Assembly: GCA_037447655.1 (NCBI GenBank)
Contig: JBBHKE010001608.1
Coordinates: 1-12,368 of the forward strand
Source of the DNA: Zygnema cylindricum
Taxonomy: Eukaryota; Streptophyta; Zygnematophyceae; Zygnematales; Zygnemataceae
Reading direction: 5' to 3'
DNA: 12,368 bases
Shown: piece after piece, positions 1 to 6,595 of the stretch
How the letters are laid out: each line of letters opens with the position of its first letter
Numbering within the stretch: the first letter of the stretch is position 1
Notes under the pieces: generated by a model
Told to the model about the DNA's origin: nothing
Seen by the model: the letters and a program-made list of their open reading frames with translations, nothing else
The model's database searches: none
Translations under genes and position numbers: made by a program

Positions 1-180
1 CTCCTTCACAGCCGCCGCCGTTATCCCTCCGTAGAACCCTGCCGTACTGACTGCCAGCATACGACAAACCGAGGGAGGCTTTCCGTACATCTGTACTTTC
101 TCAAATAGGGTTTGAGTGAGGCGGAGGCAGTACGCCGCTTCGGGGGATCTTCTGGGAAAGGGAAGCCGCCATGGTAGCAT
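1..180 (-). CDS. 5' end of an unrecognised host gene, running off the left edge
   Basis: An open frame reads on the minus strand from an ATG at 180-178 through 60 codons to the window edge without a stop. The first 30 residues are Arg-rich, poor in acidic residues and contain an RR pair, as in a mitochondrial or plastid targeting peptide. The last part (from about residue 42) is small-residue rich, with the stretch MLAVSTAGFYGGITAAAVKE, which resembles the start of a small membrane protein. Alternative starts are a nearby ATG in another frame at 172-170 (stops after 23 codons, so it would act as an upstream ORF) and an in-frame ATG at 90-88. Upstream on this strand is a CT-rich leader, common in plant 5' UTRs. 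I do not recognise the family. A chance open frame remains possible because only 180 bases are visible. Confidence 0.38.
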   Translation of the reverse strand, partial: MLPWRLPFPRRSPEAAYCLRLTQTLFEKVQMYGKPPSVCRMLAVSTAGFYGGITAAAVKE

Positions 181-189
181 GGGGAGAAG

Positions 190-232
190 GGAGAGGGAGG
201 GAGGGAGGGAGGGAGGGAGGGAGGGAGGGAGA
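190..232. repeat. (GGGA)n microsatellite
   Basis: About ten uninterrupted GGGA units, flanked by GAGA and AAGGATAAGG repeats. The G-runs could form a G-quadruplex on the plus strand. On the minus strand the tract reads as a CT-rich leader directly upstream of the gene at 1-180. Confidence 0.9.
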
Positions 233-337
233 GAGTGAGGGGAAGGATAAGGAAGGATAAGGAAACAGTTTTTTATTATTATTTTTGTTTCCTGCTTTTT
301 TGTAATTTTTTTGCTTCTTTTTTGGCTTAGGAAGGTG

Positions 338-368
338 TGGAGGGAGGAGGAGGAGGAGGAGGGAGGAG
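338..368. repeat. (GGA)n purine tract
   Basis: GGAGGAGGAGGAGGAGGGAGGAG-type trinucleotide repeat on the plus strand. It is probably part of the upstream region of the minus-strand gene at 1-180, and it ends just before the first inverted-repeat element. Confidence 0.8.
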
Positions 369-383
369 TTTATAGTATCGGCG

Positions 384-588
384 TAGCGCGATTCGAGGTT
401 ATGTTTTTTACCGTCATGTAAAACAGCTTCACTCCGGGGACACGCGTCCGATTATCATTAGAGAGATTTTATCCAGCAGGTCATAATTCTACCTTCCATT
501 GCAGCCGTCAGATTTGTAATATGACACGTGTGCACGGAGAATAATAGGTTTAAGAAAGATTACGGAACTACACCGTGTATCGCTATTA
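384..588. mobile_element. Inverted-repeat element E0 (MITE-like), diverged, with reversed end modules
   Basis: The left arm (about 399-455) matches the arms of E2 and E3: a TAAAAC stretch, then a diverged CTCCG..ACAC..GTCCGATT segment. The right arm (about 515-550) reads GACACGTGTGCACGGAGAAT, the counterpart of the CTCCGTACACAC arm. The middle resembles the loops of E2 and E4. Instead of ending in TAATAGCGATTCACGGTGTA, the right side abuts the module in the opposite orientation (569-588), which is also the left end of E1. The left side carries a decayed reversed module (384-398). Outer limits are therefore uncertain. Confidence 0.55.
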
Positions 589-1054
589 GTGTTGGTCGCT
601 AATTGAGGTACCCTGTTTTTAGGCAAATTCTCCGTGGTTAGACGTTTCTAAATGTTCCTAACGTTGTTAGGGTGTTCCATAAAATGGTTATGACTCTATA
701 GTGCCATCGTAATGGTAGGTGTACGGTCTGTCAGAGCTGCCTTTTTGTACTTTTGGAAAAGTACGAAAAGATATTACGCTGTCGTAATCGCGTATGTTGT
801 AAATTTTTCCGGCATTCACGGATGTCAAAAAAACGCGACGGCGTACGATTTGAACAATTTCGTACATGCACATATTGTAGTGTGGAGATATTCTGAACCG
901 AAGTTTTTTACAAGGCAGTTTGCAAAATTAGAGTGTACGAAAAATTAGAATAAAAGTTATTTCCAAAAAAGACGACATTCCCAATTAGCGTAAATAACGC
1001 TAATTGTTTCATTACGCTATCTATTTCATTACGCTAATAGCGATTCACGGTGTA
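569..1054. mobile_element. Inverted-repeat element E1, 486-bp member
   Basis: It starts with TACACCGTGTATCGCTATTA (569-588) and ends with TAATAGCGATTCACGGTGTA (1035-1054), which are reverse complements with one mismatch. The outermost TA on each side fits a TA target duplication. The interior has no convincing coding frame; the open frames there are short and unrelated to transposases. Subterminal ACGCTA repeats lie near the right end (see separate entry). It differs from the about 220-bp members by its larger, unrelated interior, so it may be closer to the parental element or a chimera. Confidence 0.65.
982..1054. repeat. Subterminal repeats of E1
   Basis: A perfect 10-bp inverted repeat (982-991 with 997-1006, core ATTAGCGT/ACGCTAAT) is followed by two direct copies of a 17-bp unit containing TTTCATTACGCT (about 1006-1038) and then the terminal module. 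Repeated subterminal motifs of this sort are often transposase binding sites in DNA transposons. That role is inferred here. Confidence 0.6.
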
Positions 1055-1254
1055 GTGTTAATGTTTTTGTCGTCGCTTAAAACATCTTTTCTCCGTACAC
1101 ACTTGTAGATTTTCAATTTGAGGCCGCCAATCGGAAGCTGAGAATCTTACGTTTCGATCTTGACCGTCGGATCCACAATCCGACAAGTGTGTACGGAGAA
1201 AAGATGTTTTAAGCGACGAAAAAAACATTAACCCTAATAGCGATTCACGGTGTA
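1035..1254. mobile_element. Inverted-repeat element E2, near-perfect long hairpin
   Basis: Arms at 1057-1106 and 1183-1232 are reverse complements at 49 of 50 positions, separated by a 76-base loop. The loop is homologous to that of E3 in inverted orientation (shared GCCAATCGGAAGCTG). The right end is a normal terminal module (1235-1254). On the left the same module is present but reversed and is shared with the right end of E1 (1035-1054). No coding frame. The high arm identity implies recent insertion or arm-to-arm conversion, and a transcript would fold into a long hairpin. Confidence 0.8.
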
Positions 1255-1567
1255 GAGGATGTGTTGATGATTTCGTGACCAGGGTCAAAGTTCAAACTCA
1301 CTAGATCCTGTTTGAAAAGTGCGGATATTTCGTACGGTTACTGTATTAAATCAATTTACTGTGCGAGAGGTTTCGTGGGTACATTCTGTGCGGGAATTTT
1401 GTGTGAATGAAATTCTTAAACTGTTAAACATGAAAGAAACTCGCACGATATCTGGACTTCGCACTGAATGTCCGCAAATTCGTTCATTTCGTACGGCGGA
1501 TAGTTGTTCAAATCGCATATTACGCACGAAACGGAAAAGAAGTTAAAATTCGCACGAATTGAACAAC
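1255..1567. other. Spacer between E2 and E3, no gene seen
   Basis: AT-rich spacer of about 310 bases. It contains repeated GTGCG / CGCAC hexamer-like motifs in both orientations (for example around 1320, 1366, 1391, 1442, 1459, 1525 and 1551) and two CGTACGG sites. These could be leftovers of an older element. The open frame at 1319-1546 shows no recognisable domain and is not called a gene. Confidence 0.5.
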
Positions 1568-1790
1568 TACACCGTGTATCGCTATTAGCGTTTTAACATT
1601 TTTTCGCCGCTTTAAAACGTCTTTCCTCCGTACACACCTGTCCGATTTTAGATCTGACGGTTGAGATTGAAAGGTATAATTCCCAGCTTCCGATTGGCGG
1701 TAGCAAATTAGAAATCGGACAAGTGTGTACGGAGAAAAGATGTTTTAAATGGCAAAAATAACATTAACACTAATAGCGATTCGCGGTGTA
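1568..1790. mobile_element. Inverted-repeat element E3, best complete copy (223 bp)
   Basis: Complete element with both ends in normal orientation: TACACCGTGTATCGCTATTA at the left (1568-1587) and TAATAGCGATTCGCGGTGTA at the right (1771-1790). Terminal inverted repeats extend about 80 bp on each side at roughly 80-85 percent match by eye, including the shared CTCCGTACACAC segment. The outer TA dinucleotides fit a TA target duplication. The length and absence of coding capacity fit a miniature inverted-repeat element (MITE). Use this copy as the reference for the family. Confidence 0.85.
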
Positions 1791-1903
1791 CTGTATGTGT
1801 CAATCCTGTCGAAGACTAATATCCTATTCTTCTCATTGTTTCATATCTTCATTATTGCATCTATCTTTCTAAACTTTTTGTCCTTTTCTCTTTTTTTTTT
1901 TTT

Positions 1904-2112
1904 TTTTAGGGTTTCTTAACACATCTCTTGTATCGCGAATGGATTTTTAGGGTTTTCAACCTAACCTTTCGTATTCACAAATGTGTTTTTTTAGGGCGTT
2001 TAAGAATTTCTTAGGGTTTTAAAGATTTTTTTAGGGTTTCTGTACAAAAATATCTCGCATTTTACAAATGCACTTAGGAAACCCTAGTTTAGGAAATCCT
2101 AATTTAGTAAAC
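1904..2112. promoter_or_regulatory. Telo-box cluster in opposing orientations
   Basis: Five TTAGGG-type motifs (near 1907, 1948, 1993, 2011 and 2031) are followed by inverted AAACCCTAG, AAATCCTAA and AAACCCTAA copies (near 2080, 2093 and 2110), the last about 13 bases before the ATG at 2126. Telo-boxes (AAACCCTA) are known plant promoter/5' leader motifs, common in genes for translation and growth. Here they support a promoter for the gene starting at 2126. An eroded interstitial telomere-like tract is the alternative. Confidence 0.55.
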
Positions 2113-2125
2113 CCTAATTTTTTAA

Positions 2126-2350
2126 ATGGCCGGATTTGTCAAAAAAATGTTCGGCAAAGTTTTCGGAGGGAGGAAAGAGACGGAAAATGAGGACGAAGAT
2201 AGGAAAGAGGGCCAGAAAAGGACAAAAACGGAGGAGACAGAAAACGACATTTCCGGTTTCCGTACAAGAAAAGTTGTACGGAAACCGATTACGGAACTGC
2301 CGCATGTTCCCGTCGTGAGAGAGGTAGATGGGGAACAAGGAGGAGTCCAG
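2126..2350 (+). CDS. Candidate first exon of an unrecognised basic/acidic protein
   Basis: The ATG at 2126 opens 75 codons of coding-like composition. A basic start (MAGFVKKMFGKVFGGRK) precedes a Glu/Asp/Lys-rich low-complexity stretch (residues about 18-40), then an Arg/Val/Pro-rich segment. Immediately after, the sequence turns into T/C-rich intron-like DNA, and the frame's continuation there is hydrophobic noise. The boundary CAG|GTCAGC at 2350/2351 is a usable splice donor falling exactly between codons; GAG|GTAGAT and GTC|GTGAGA slightly upstream are alternatives. Telo-boxes lie just upstream. I recognise no domain. The likely partner exon is 5687-5929, also phase 0. Confidence 0.42.
2254..2287. 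repeat. Perfect 14-bp inverted repeat inside exon 1
   Basis: Arms at 2254-2267 and 2274-2287 (GGTTTCCGTACAA and its complement plus one more pair) flank a 6-base loop GAAAAG. In RNA this forms a stable hairpin within the coding region of the candidate exon. It contains the CCGTAC/GTACGG motif that recurs throughout the window. Confidence 0.85.
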
Positions 2351-2778
2351 GTCAGCATTTTTATCCTCCCCCTTTCTCCCCCTTCTTTCTTGTCTTTTCT
2401 GTACCTTGCAAGCTTTTTTGTCTTAGTCGGTTGTATTTTTTGCTTTTTTGTCCTTTTGTGCAGATTTTTGTCCTTGTGTTTTTTTTCTTCTGTCCTTTTA
2501 AGACTTTCTTGTCACCGTTTGTTCTTTTGTCCCTTTCTGTTTTTGGTATGGAAGTATTTCCCCCCTTCCCTTTTTTTTTTTCTTTTGTCGTTTTCTGTCT
2601 CTAGGTCTATTCCTTGTTTATTTTCCTTTTCTTTGTCATTTTGTGTAAAATGAAGGAAAGGGACATAAAAAATACAAAGTAAACAAAAGGATTTTTTAGG
2701 ATAATTAACTTGATATTCCGGAAACATTTTGGGATCCTACTCCATTTAACTGTTTACCGTATTTATATGGATCAATCG

Positions 2779-2866
2779 TATATATAGATGCCCATTTTTT
2801 GAAACCACATACACACATACATTAAGTAATGTGGACTTTGTTTGAAGCATGGGAGAAAAATTATGG
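2779..2866 (+). promoter_or_regulatory. TATA box followed by ATG and strong splice-donor-like site
   Basis: TATATATAG at 2779-2787 is followed about 60 bases later by ATGGGAGAAAAATTATG (2849-2865) and then a consensus-like donor GTAAGT. This arrangement could be an alternative intronic promoter with a very short first exon. The donor directly abuts the left end of element E7 (2871). Chance is quite possible in AT-rich DNA. Confidence 0.2.
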
Positions 2867-2870
2867 TAAG

Positions 2871-3116
2871 TACACCACCCATAGCTATTAGAGTTAGTGA
2901 CTTGTTAGCGCTAACACTTCAATAGAATTAACTACACTAAACTATGTTTTGCAACGTAACATTACAGAGAACAAAAAAACAAAACAAGCACATTTTGCTA
3001 CTTGGCTTTTTATGGCCCTCTTACGTTATAGGGTTATCAGCACTAATGTATGATTTTGGGTCAAGGAACAATTCCTGGAATCAGCGTGATTAACTCTAAT
3101 ATTGGTGGGCGGTGTA
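2871..3116. mobile_element. Inverted-repeat element E7, diverged copy with matching altered ends
   Basis: The left end TACACCACCCATAGCTATTA and the right end (complement TACACCGCCCACCAATATTA) match each other, including a CCCA block absent from the other copies. The match continues into TATTAGAGTTARTSAC on both sides. Outer TA dinucleotides are present. The interior is AT-rich without coding frames. It is an older or sub-family member of the same TACACC-ended group. Confidence 0.6.
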
Positions 3117-3146
3117 GAGAGTCATTCATGTAGACAATTAATGCAT

Positions 3147-3370
3147 CACACCGTGTATAGCTATTAGTTTTAGCATTTTTTTCATTTTCTATATTTACTT
3201 TTCTCCGTGCACACTCGTCTGATTTTTGTTGAGGGAAAGCCAATCGGAAGGTACGAATTTTTTCTTTCCATTGCATTTTCCAAAAATAATCCAACAAGAG
3301 TGTGCGGAGAATAATGAGTTTAGACTTTGAAGACCCAAAAAACATCAACTTTTATTGCCATATGTAGTTT
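3147..3370. mobile_element. Inverted-repeat element E4, E2-like with decayed right end
   Basis: The left end CACACCGTGTATAGCTATTA is followed by arm segments CTTTTCTCCGTGCACACTCG (about 3190-3210) and the inverse GAGTGTGCGGAGAATAATGA (about 3298-3317). The loop contains GCCAATCGGAAGGTACGAAT, homologous to the E2 loop in the same orientation. The right terminus is degraded (3340-3370), so the end is approximate. Confidence 0.65.
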
Positions 3371-3387
3371 CACTCTGAATTTAGTAG

Positions 3388-3598
3388 TATACTGTGTATC
3401 ATTATTAACGTCAATGACACTCCAGGTTTGACCCCTCGAACCTAAAATAGTATCAATGGCACTGATTGTTTTTTTCTTAATGCTAATAATTTAAACGTTT
3501 TAAAATCAGCCACGCCTTTTACAACTGAATTAAAATTAGAACACTGATGTAAACACCTTGCTTCTAAATTATTTTCTTCAATAACAACTCACGGTGCA
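3388..3598. mobile_element. Inverted-repeat element E5, second interior type
   Basis: The left end TATACTGTGTATCATTATTA matches the family module at 16 of 20 positions. The right end carries the CACGGTGCA terminus (3590-3598). The interior lacks the CTCCGTACAC arms and instead matches E6 (shared AAAATAGTATCAATG-like block, then a T-run and CTTCTTAATGCTAA-like block). Size is 211 bp, no coding frame. Confidence 0.65.
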
Positions 3599-4380
3599 CT
3601 GTCCACATTATTCCATGTGTAGCCTGTATGGCCAACAGGTTTATTCACATCTTTCTCTTACCTTCTTTATGTCCCACATTATTTTATGTGTGGGCCTTAG
3701 AAATGGTATGTAGAGCAACTTGTCGCTTATACTTCAGTCCAAAAGTGCAATGATATGATTAATTCTCAGTCAAAACGTTTTATTGTGCCGGTTAAAATTC
3801 GAATAGTAGGATTATTGCGAGTCGAGGTGACATGTAGAATGCAAAAAGGATAACGATAACGATAATCGTAAAGGCAAACATTTTTATTTGAACTGTTCAA
3901 AAAAGAGAGAAAATGCCTAGTTTCTGTTTCGGTAAACAATCACTTTTTGGTTCAATTAAGAACTTGGTTTTTAGAATATGTAAATGTAGGGGTTTAACAG
4001 AAATCGGCAGAGTCCCATGCATGCATTGCGGCAAAATAATAAACCAGAATTATAAACCCTAATATTTTGATGCGATCTAAAAAGTTGCCGGTATCGAGAA
4101 CCTGAAATTCATGAATGTTAAATCACGTATGAAATATGGTGAACAGGAAAACGGACTGTTATGGGTGCTTGTTTTTTTGACAGAAAAGTACACTTTTGGT
4201 CGAAAGTGTTTCTGACAGAAAATGACAGAAACGCTTATCTCGAATGTCTCTTTTCTGGCTATGGCTGCTTTCTGAGCTTGTAAAAACATAGTTTATGTTT
4301 TATTTTATGTACAAAACAATTTGAACTGAGCTTAATGTTTGCGAGAACACAGGTTTCATGGTACATATTTGTAACCTCAC

Positions 4381-4549
4381 TATTCTGTGTACAGTTGTGA
4401 AAGGCATTTGTTGACACCCCTCCCCCCAAACATAATTTAGCGCTAATAACTATTTTCTTCTGAATGGTAATTTAGTAAGCTGTTGGAAATTGTCCACGTC
4501 GCTCTTACCTGGAATAGAATTAATAGCCCTAAAATAAACTCACACTGTA
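4381..4549. mobile_element. Inverted-repeat element E8, deleted copy of the E5/E6 type
   Basis: Blocks run in the same order as in E6: a C-rich segment, AAACATAATTTAGCGCTAAT, ACTATTTTCTTCTGAATGGTAA-like, GTCCACGTCG, then ATTAATAGCCCTAAAA. The right end is CTCACACTGTA (4539-4549) and the left end about TATTCTGTGTACAGTTGTGA. It is roughly 50 bp shorter than E6, mostly lost between the GTCCAC block and the right end. Limits are approximate. Confidence 0.45.
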
Positions 4550-4667
4550 CATTTCTTGTTGTGAATGATATTCGTGAAATTAGTAAATTCCGTACTAATC
4601 GTGGTAAACAATCCAAAGAGTAGGTTCCAGATCTTCATTTTCACCTGATCTTTCTTTAGATGATTGA

Positions 4668-4890
4668 TACACTCTGAATCGTTATTAGTGTTAATAATAC
4701 TAATTTGTCCCGGTTTTTTTGGCCCTCTAAACACAAAATAGCATCATTAATGTTAACTATTTTTCTTCTTAATGCTAATCCATTTTCCCATCACTATCGT
4801 CCACATCATTTGGACCGGAAACATAAGTATTAATTCTAAAACAGTCCTCGTACTAAAAGTTTCTTAACGCTAACAGCCATTCACGGTGTA
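4668..4890. mobile_element. Inverted-repeat element E6, second interior type (223 bp)
   Basis: The left end TACACTCTGAATCGTTATTA and right end TAACAGCCATTCACGGTGTA pair imperfectly and belong to the family module. GTGTTAA / TTAACGC follow inside. Outer TA dinucleotides are present. The interior matches E5 and E8 rather than E2/E3. Non-coding. This is the best full-length copy of the second type. Confidence 0.7.
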
Positions 4891-5221
4891 CTATCCGCAC
4901 GTTATTTCTCAGACATCAAATATTTGGTCCATTGAAGTGTTTTCTGTCCACACTAGTTTTGGTGGAAGGTGTCGCTGTGAGGGAACGGCCTCTAATCCTC
5001 CGTTCTAAAAAAGCCTTTTTTTCTTTTCCTGATTATTTCTGAATTATAGGTTTTCTTAACTTATAATTGTAAAGTTGCGATTGTTAATTAGATTGTTGAT
5101 GTACTTTTAAAATTCATCGTTTTGAGGTTTATGAAAGTTTTTTTTTTTTTTGGAAAGGTATTGGTCCTCACTAAAATTGAAGATCGTAACTTACAAAGAT
5201 TAAAACAATATTGTTTATTTT

Positions 5222-5415
5222 CATGTTTACTTCTCACTGTTTGTAAAACTTGTCTTCCTTTCTCTGTTCTCCGTTCTCTGTGTTTGTACAGTTACATTTC
5301 CCTCTTTTCTGATCGTACAATTCCTCTTTCTGCTTTTTGTTTGCTGTTTTCCGTTCTCCGTTCTCACTGTTTTTTACAGTTAAATTTTCTGTTTCCTGTT
5401 TTCCTTCAGTTGTAG
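5222..5415. repeat. Imperfect tandem repeats with CCGTTCTC / ACAGTTA motifs
   Basis: A unit of roughly 80 bases built of TCTGTTCTCCGTTCTC, then TTTGTACAGTTACATTT, recurs as TTTTCCGTTCTCCGTTCTC, then TTTTTTACAGTTAAATTTT. A weaker third copy precedes them near 5228-5250. Each unit resembles a polypyrimidine tract plus an ACAG acceptor. The open frames across it are hydrophobic noise from the T/C richness. Confidence 0.6.
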
Positions 5416-5493
5416 CCGCTTTTAGCTTGAGTTTCATTTGAAAACGTTTTCTGGGACTTAGTAAATCATAGTTTAAAAGATTGATCTCCATTT

Positions 5494-5722
5494 GGTCTAA
5501 AATGGTTTTCTCCCTTCTTTTCTCTCCCTTTTTAATCTCCCCTTTTTCTCTCTGGGTCATCCATCAGAGTCTAAAATGTACTCGAACCGACTTAAAACTG
5601 GACTGGTCTTTACTTTCTCCTCTTTATTTTTTTTTTCCTCTCCCTTTTATCTCTCCCATTTTACCCTACTTTTTCCTCTTTCCCAGGGTTTAACATGGTA
5701 CTCGGATCGACTTAAGATGGAC
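5494..5722 (+). repeat. Tandemly repeated splice-acceptor/exon-start segment
   Basis: The segment after AG at 5567 (AGTCTAAAATGTACTCGAAC, continuing CGACTTAAAACTGG) closely matches the segment after AG at 5686 (GGTTTAACATGGTACTCGGA, continuing TCGACTTAAGATGG), 119 bases apart. Each is preceded by a T/C tract. A shorter copy, GGTCTAAAATGG, starts at 5494. The candidate final exon uses the last copy. The others would be decoy or alternative acceptors. Confidence 0.65.
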
Positions 5723-5929
5723 GACGACGACGATGTCGCCGAGGAATTTTTTCACGAAGTATTTCCAAATGAATATAATGAACCAATGAGAGAAAAGAGA
5801 TCTCCTTCTTTAGAAATTGTGAGGGATAGTAGAGGCCTTCGTACGGTAAGGCCGGACGGACCAATGAGAATCGAGGACGGAAATGTCCACCAATCGGTGG
5901 AGGCTGTAAGGAGGCAAACCAATCAATGA
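5687..5929 (+). CDS. Candidate last exon of the gene starting at 2126
   Basis: After a long T/C tract ending TTCCTCTTTCCCAG (AG at 5685-5686) an open frame of 80 codons runs to TGA at 5927-5929. It begins GLTWYSDRLK, then an Asp run (MDDDDD), an acidic/aromatic stretch (EEFFHEVFPNEYNE) and an Arg/Val/Pro/Glu-rich tail. Composition changes sharply from the upstream hydrophobic noise, which marks the exon start. The frame is phase 0 at the acceptor, matching the donor at 2350, so the join would give 155 residues. An ATG at 5717 could instead start a 70-residue protein by itself. No domain recognised. Confidence 0.4.
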   Translation, partial: GLTWYSDRLKMDDDDDVAEEFFHEVFPNEYNEPMREKRSPSLEIVRDSRGLRTVRPDGPMRIEDGNVHQSVEAVRRQTNQ

Positions 5930-6018
5930 TACCTGTCATGAATTAATGACGAATTTAAAACGAATTCACGAATTGTTAATGGGTTTTGAGGGAAAGAAGG
6001 AGAGAGGCGCGACTATAC

Positions 6019-6071
6019 ATGATAGCGGAGGATGTTCTTCTTAAGATCATGGAGTGCGATACATGTGGCAA
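6019..6071 (+). CDS. Possible short exon with a CxxC motif
   Basis: The ATG at 6019 opens 17 codons, MIAEDVLLKIMECDTCG plus Lys, followed by a consensus donor-like GTGAGT after base 6072. A stop lies upstream in frame. The CDTCGK motif resembles the start of a zinc-binding knuckle. The obvious next acceptor (T-run then TTTAG, about 6262-6276) would bring a stop at once, so the continuation is not supported. Low confidence. Confidence 0.15.
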
Positions 6072-6346
6072 GAGTGAGTACGTAAAATTTGCGGGTTAGA
6101 AAAATTTTGGGTTAGAAATTTTTTGGGTTGTCATAGAAATGTCAGAGTAGTAAGAATGGGAAAGTTTTGGACAAGAAAGTTCCTCCTGTGGTAGGGAAAA
6201 CGAGTGACTCTTTGAAAGATAAAAAAATGAAGATGGCTGTCCTTACCTTAATGTAAATTTCCTTTTTTTTTTTTAGGATAGAAGTTTTCCTGAAAATTCA
6301 GGATACTTCCCCCGCGCATAATGTGATGAGACATTCGCTTGTCATA

Positions 6347-6403
6347 TATATCTCTCTCTCTCTCTCTCCCTCTCCCTCTCCCTCTCCCTCTCCCTCCCCC
6401 TTT
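6347..6403. repeat. (CT)n / (CCCTCT)n microsatellite
   Basis: TATATA runs into a CT dinucleotide repeat and then several CCTCTC hexamers ending in CCCCCTTTTCCC. It lies about 70-120 bases upstream of the telo-box/TATA promoter. CT-rich patches near plant core promoters are common. Minus-strand frames across it (Gly/Arg-Glu repeats) are artefacts. Confidence 0.9.
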
Positions 6404-6469
6404 TCCCATCCAATGATCGCTTGCTCGAGCTGTTCCGTGACCCTTGTCTCCATACCAATCACCCAAAAA

Positions 6470-6524
6470 AAACCCTAATAAACTCTAAAACAACCCTAAA
6501 AAACCCTACCGAAACCCTATAAAG
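6470..6524 (+). promoter_or_regulatory. Telo-box cluster with TATA box
   Basis: Four ACCCTA motifs (AAACCCTAA at 6470, and ACCCTA near 6493, 6503 and 6514) run directly into TATAAAG at 6518-6524. A transcription start about 25-35 bases downstream would fall near 6545-6560, ahead of the ATG at 6596. This is a coherent plant core-promoter layout for the ORF that follows. Confidence 0.5.
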
Positions 6525-6595
6525 AAAACCAATCGCTTCTCCGCTTCGTACCCCTTTGTGAAATCCCTTCTTTTAAGGCATTGCCCTTCCATCCG

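Larger units (their letters stand above)
2351..5686 (+). other. Putative 3.3-kb intron loaded with inverted-repeat elements
   Basis: The interval between the two candidate exons is AT-rich with long T/C-rich stretches at both ends (2351-2650 and 5110-5686), typical of plant introns. Inside are five inverted-repeat elements (E7, E4, E5, E8, E6). No coding frame of note lies between them. Positions 3600-4380 hold no recognisable gene, only a short GATAAC tandem (3849-3865) and repeated GACAGAAA motifs (4178-4230). If the exons do not belong together, this is simply intergenic repeat-rich DNA. Confidence 0.35.

Noticed and set aside
1057-1232. Rho-independent terminator or structural RNA from the long hairpin
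   Set aside because: Arm length, homologous copies with TA edges and plant context fit a mobile element instead.
2114-2358. Two minus-strand frames opposite exon 1
   Set aside because: Antisense shadows; composition is the complement of the Lys/Glu-rich exon.
384-4890. CRISPR array from the regularly repeated 20-bp motifs
   Set aside because: Motifs occur in both orientations as ends of inverted-repeat elements, spacing is irregular, and the window is plant-like.
5122-5560. Plus- and minus-strand frames in the T/C-rich repeats
   Set aside because: Hydrophobic or Lys/Glu-rich noise from pyrimidine-rich intron-like sequence, no start context or domain.
6248-6466. Minus-strand frame with Gly-Arg and Arg-Glu repeats
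   Set aside because: Produced by the CT/CCTCTC microsatellite read backwards.
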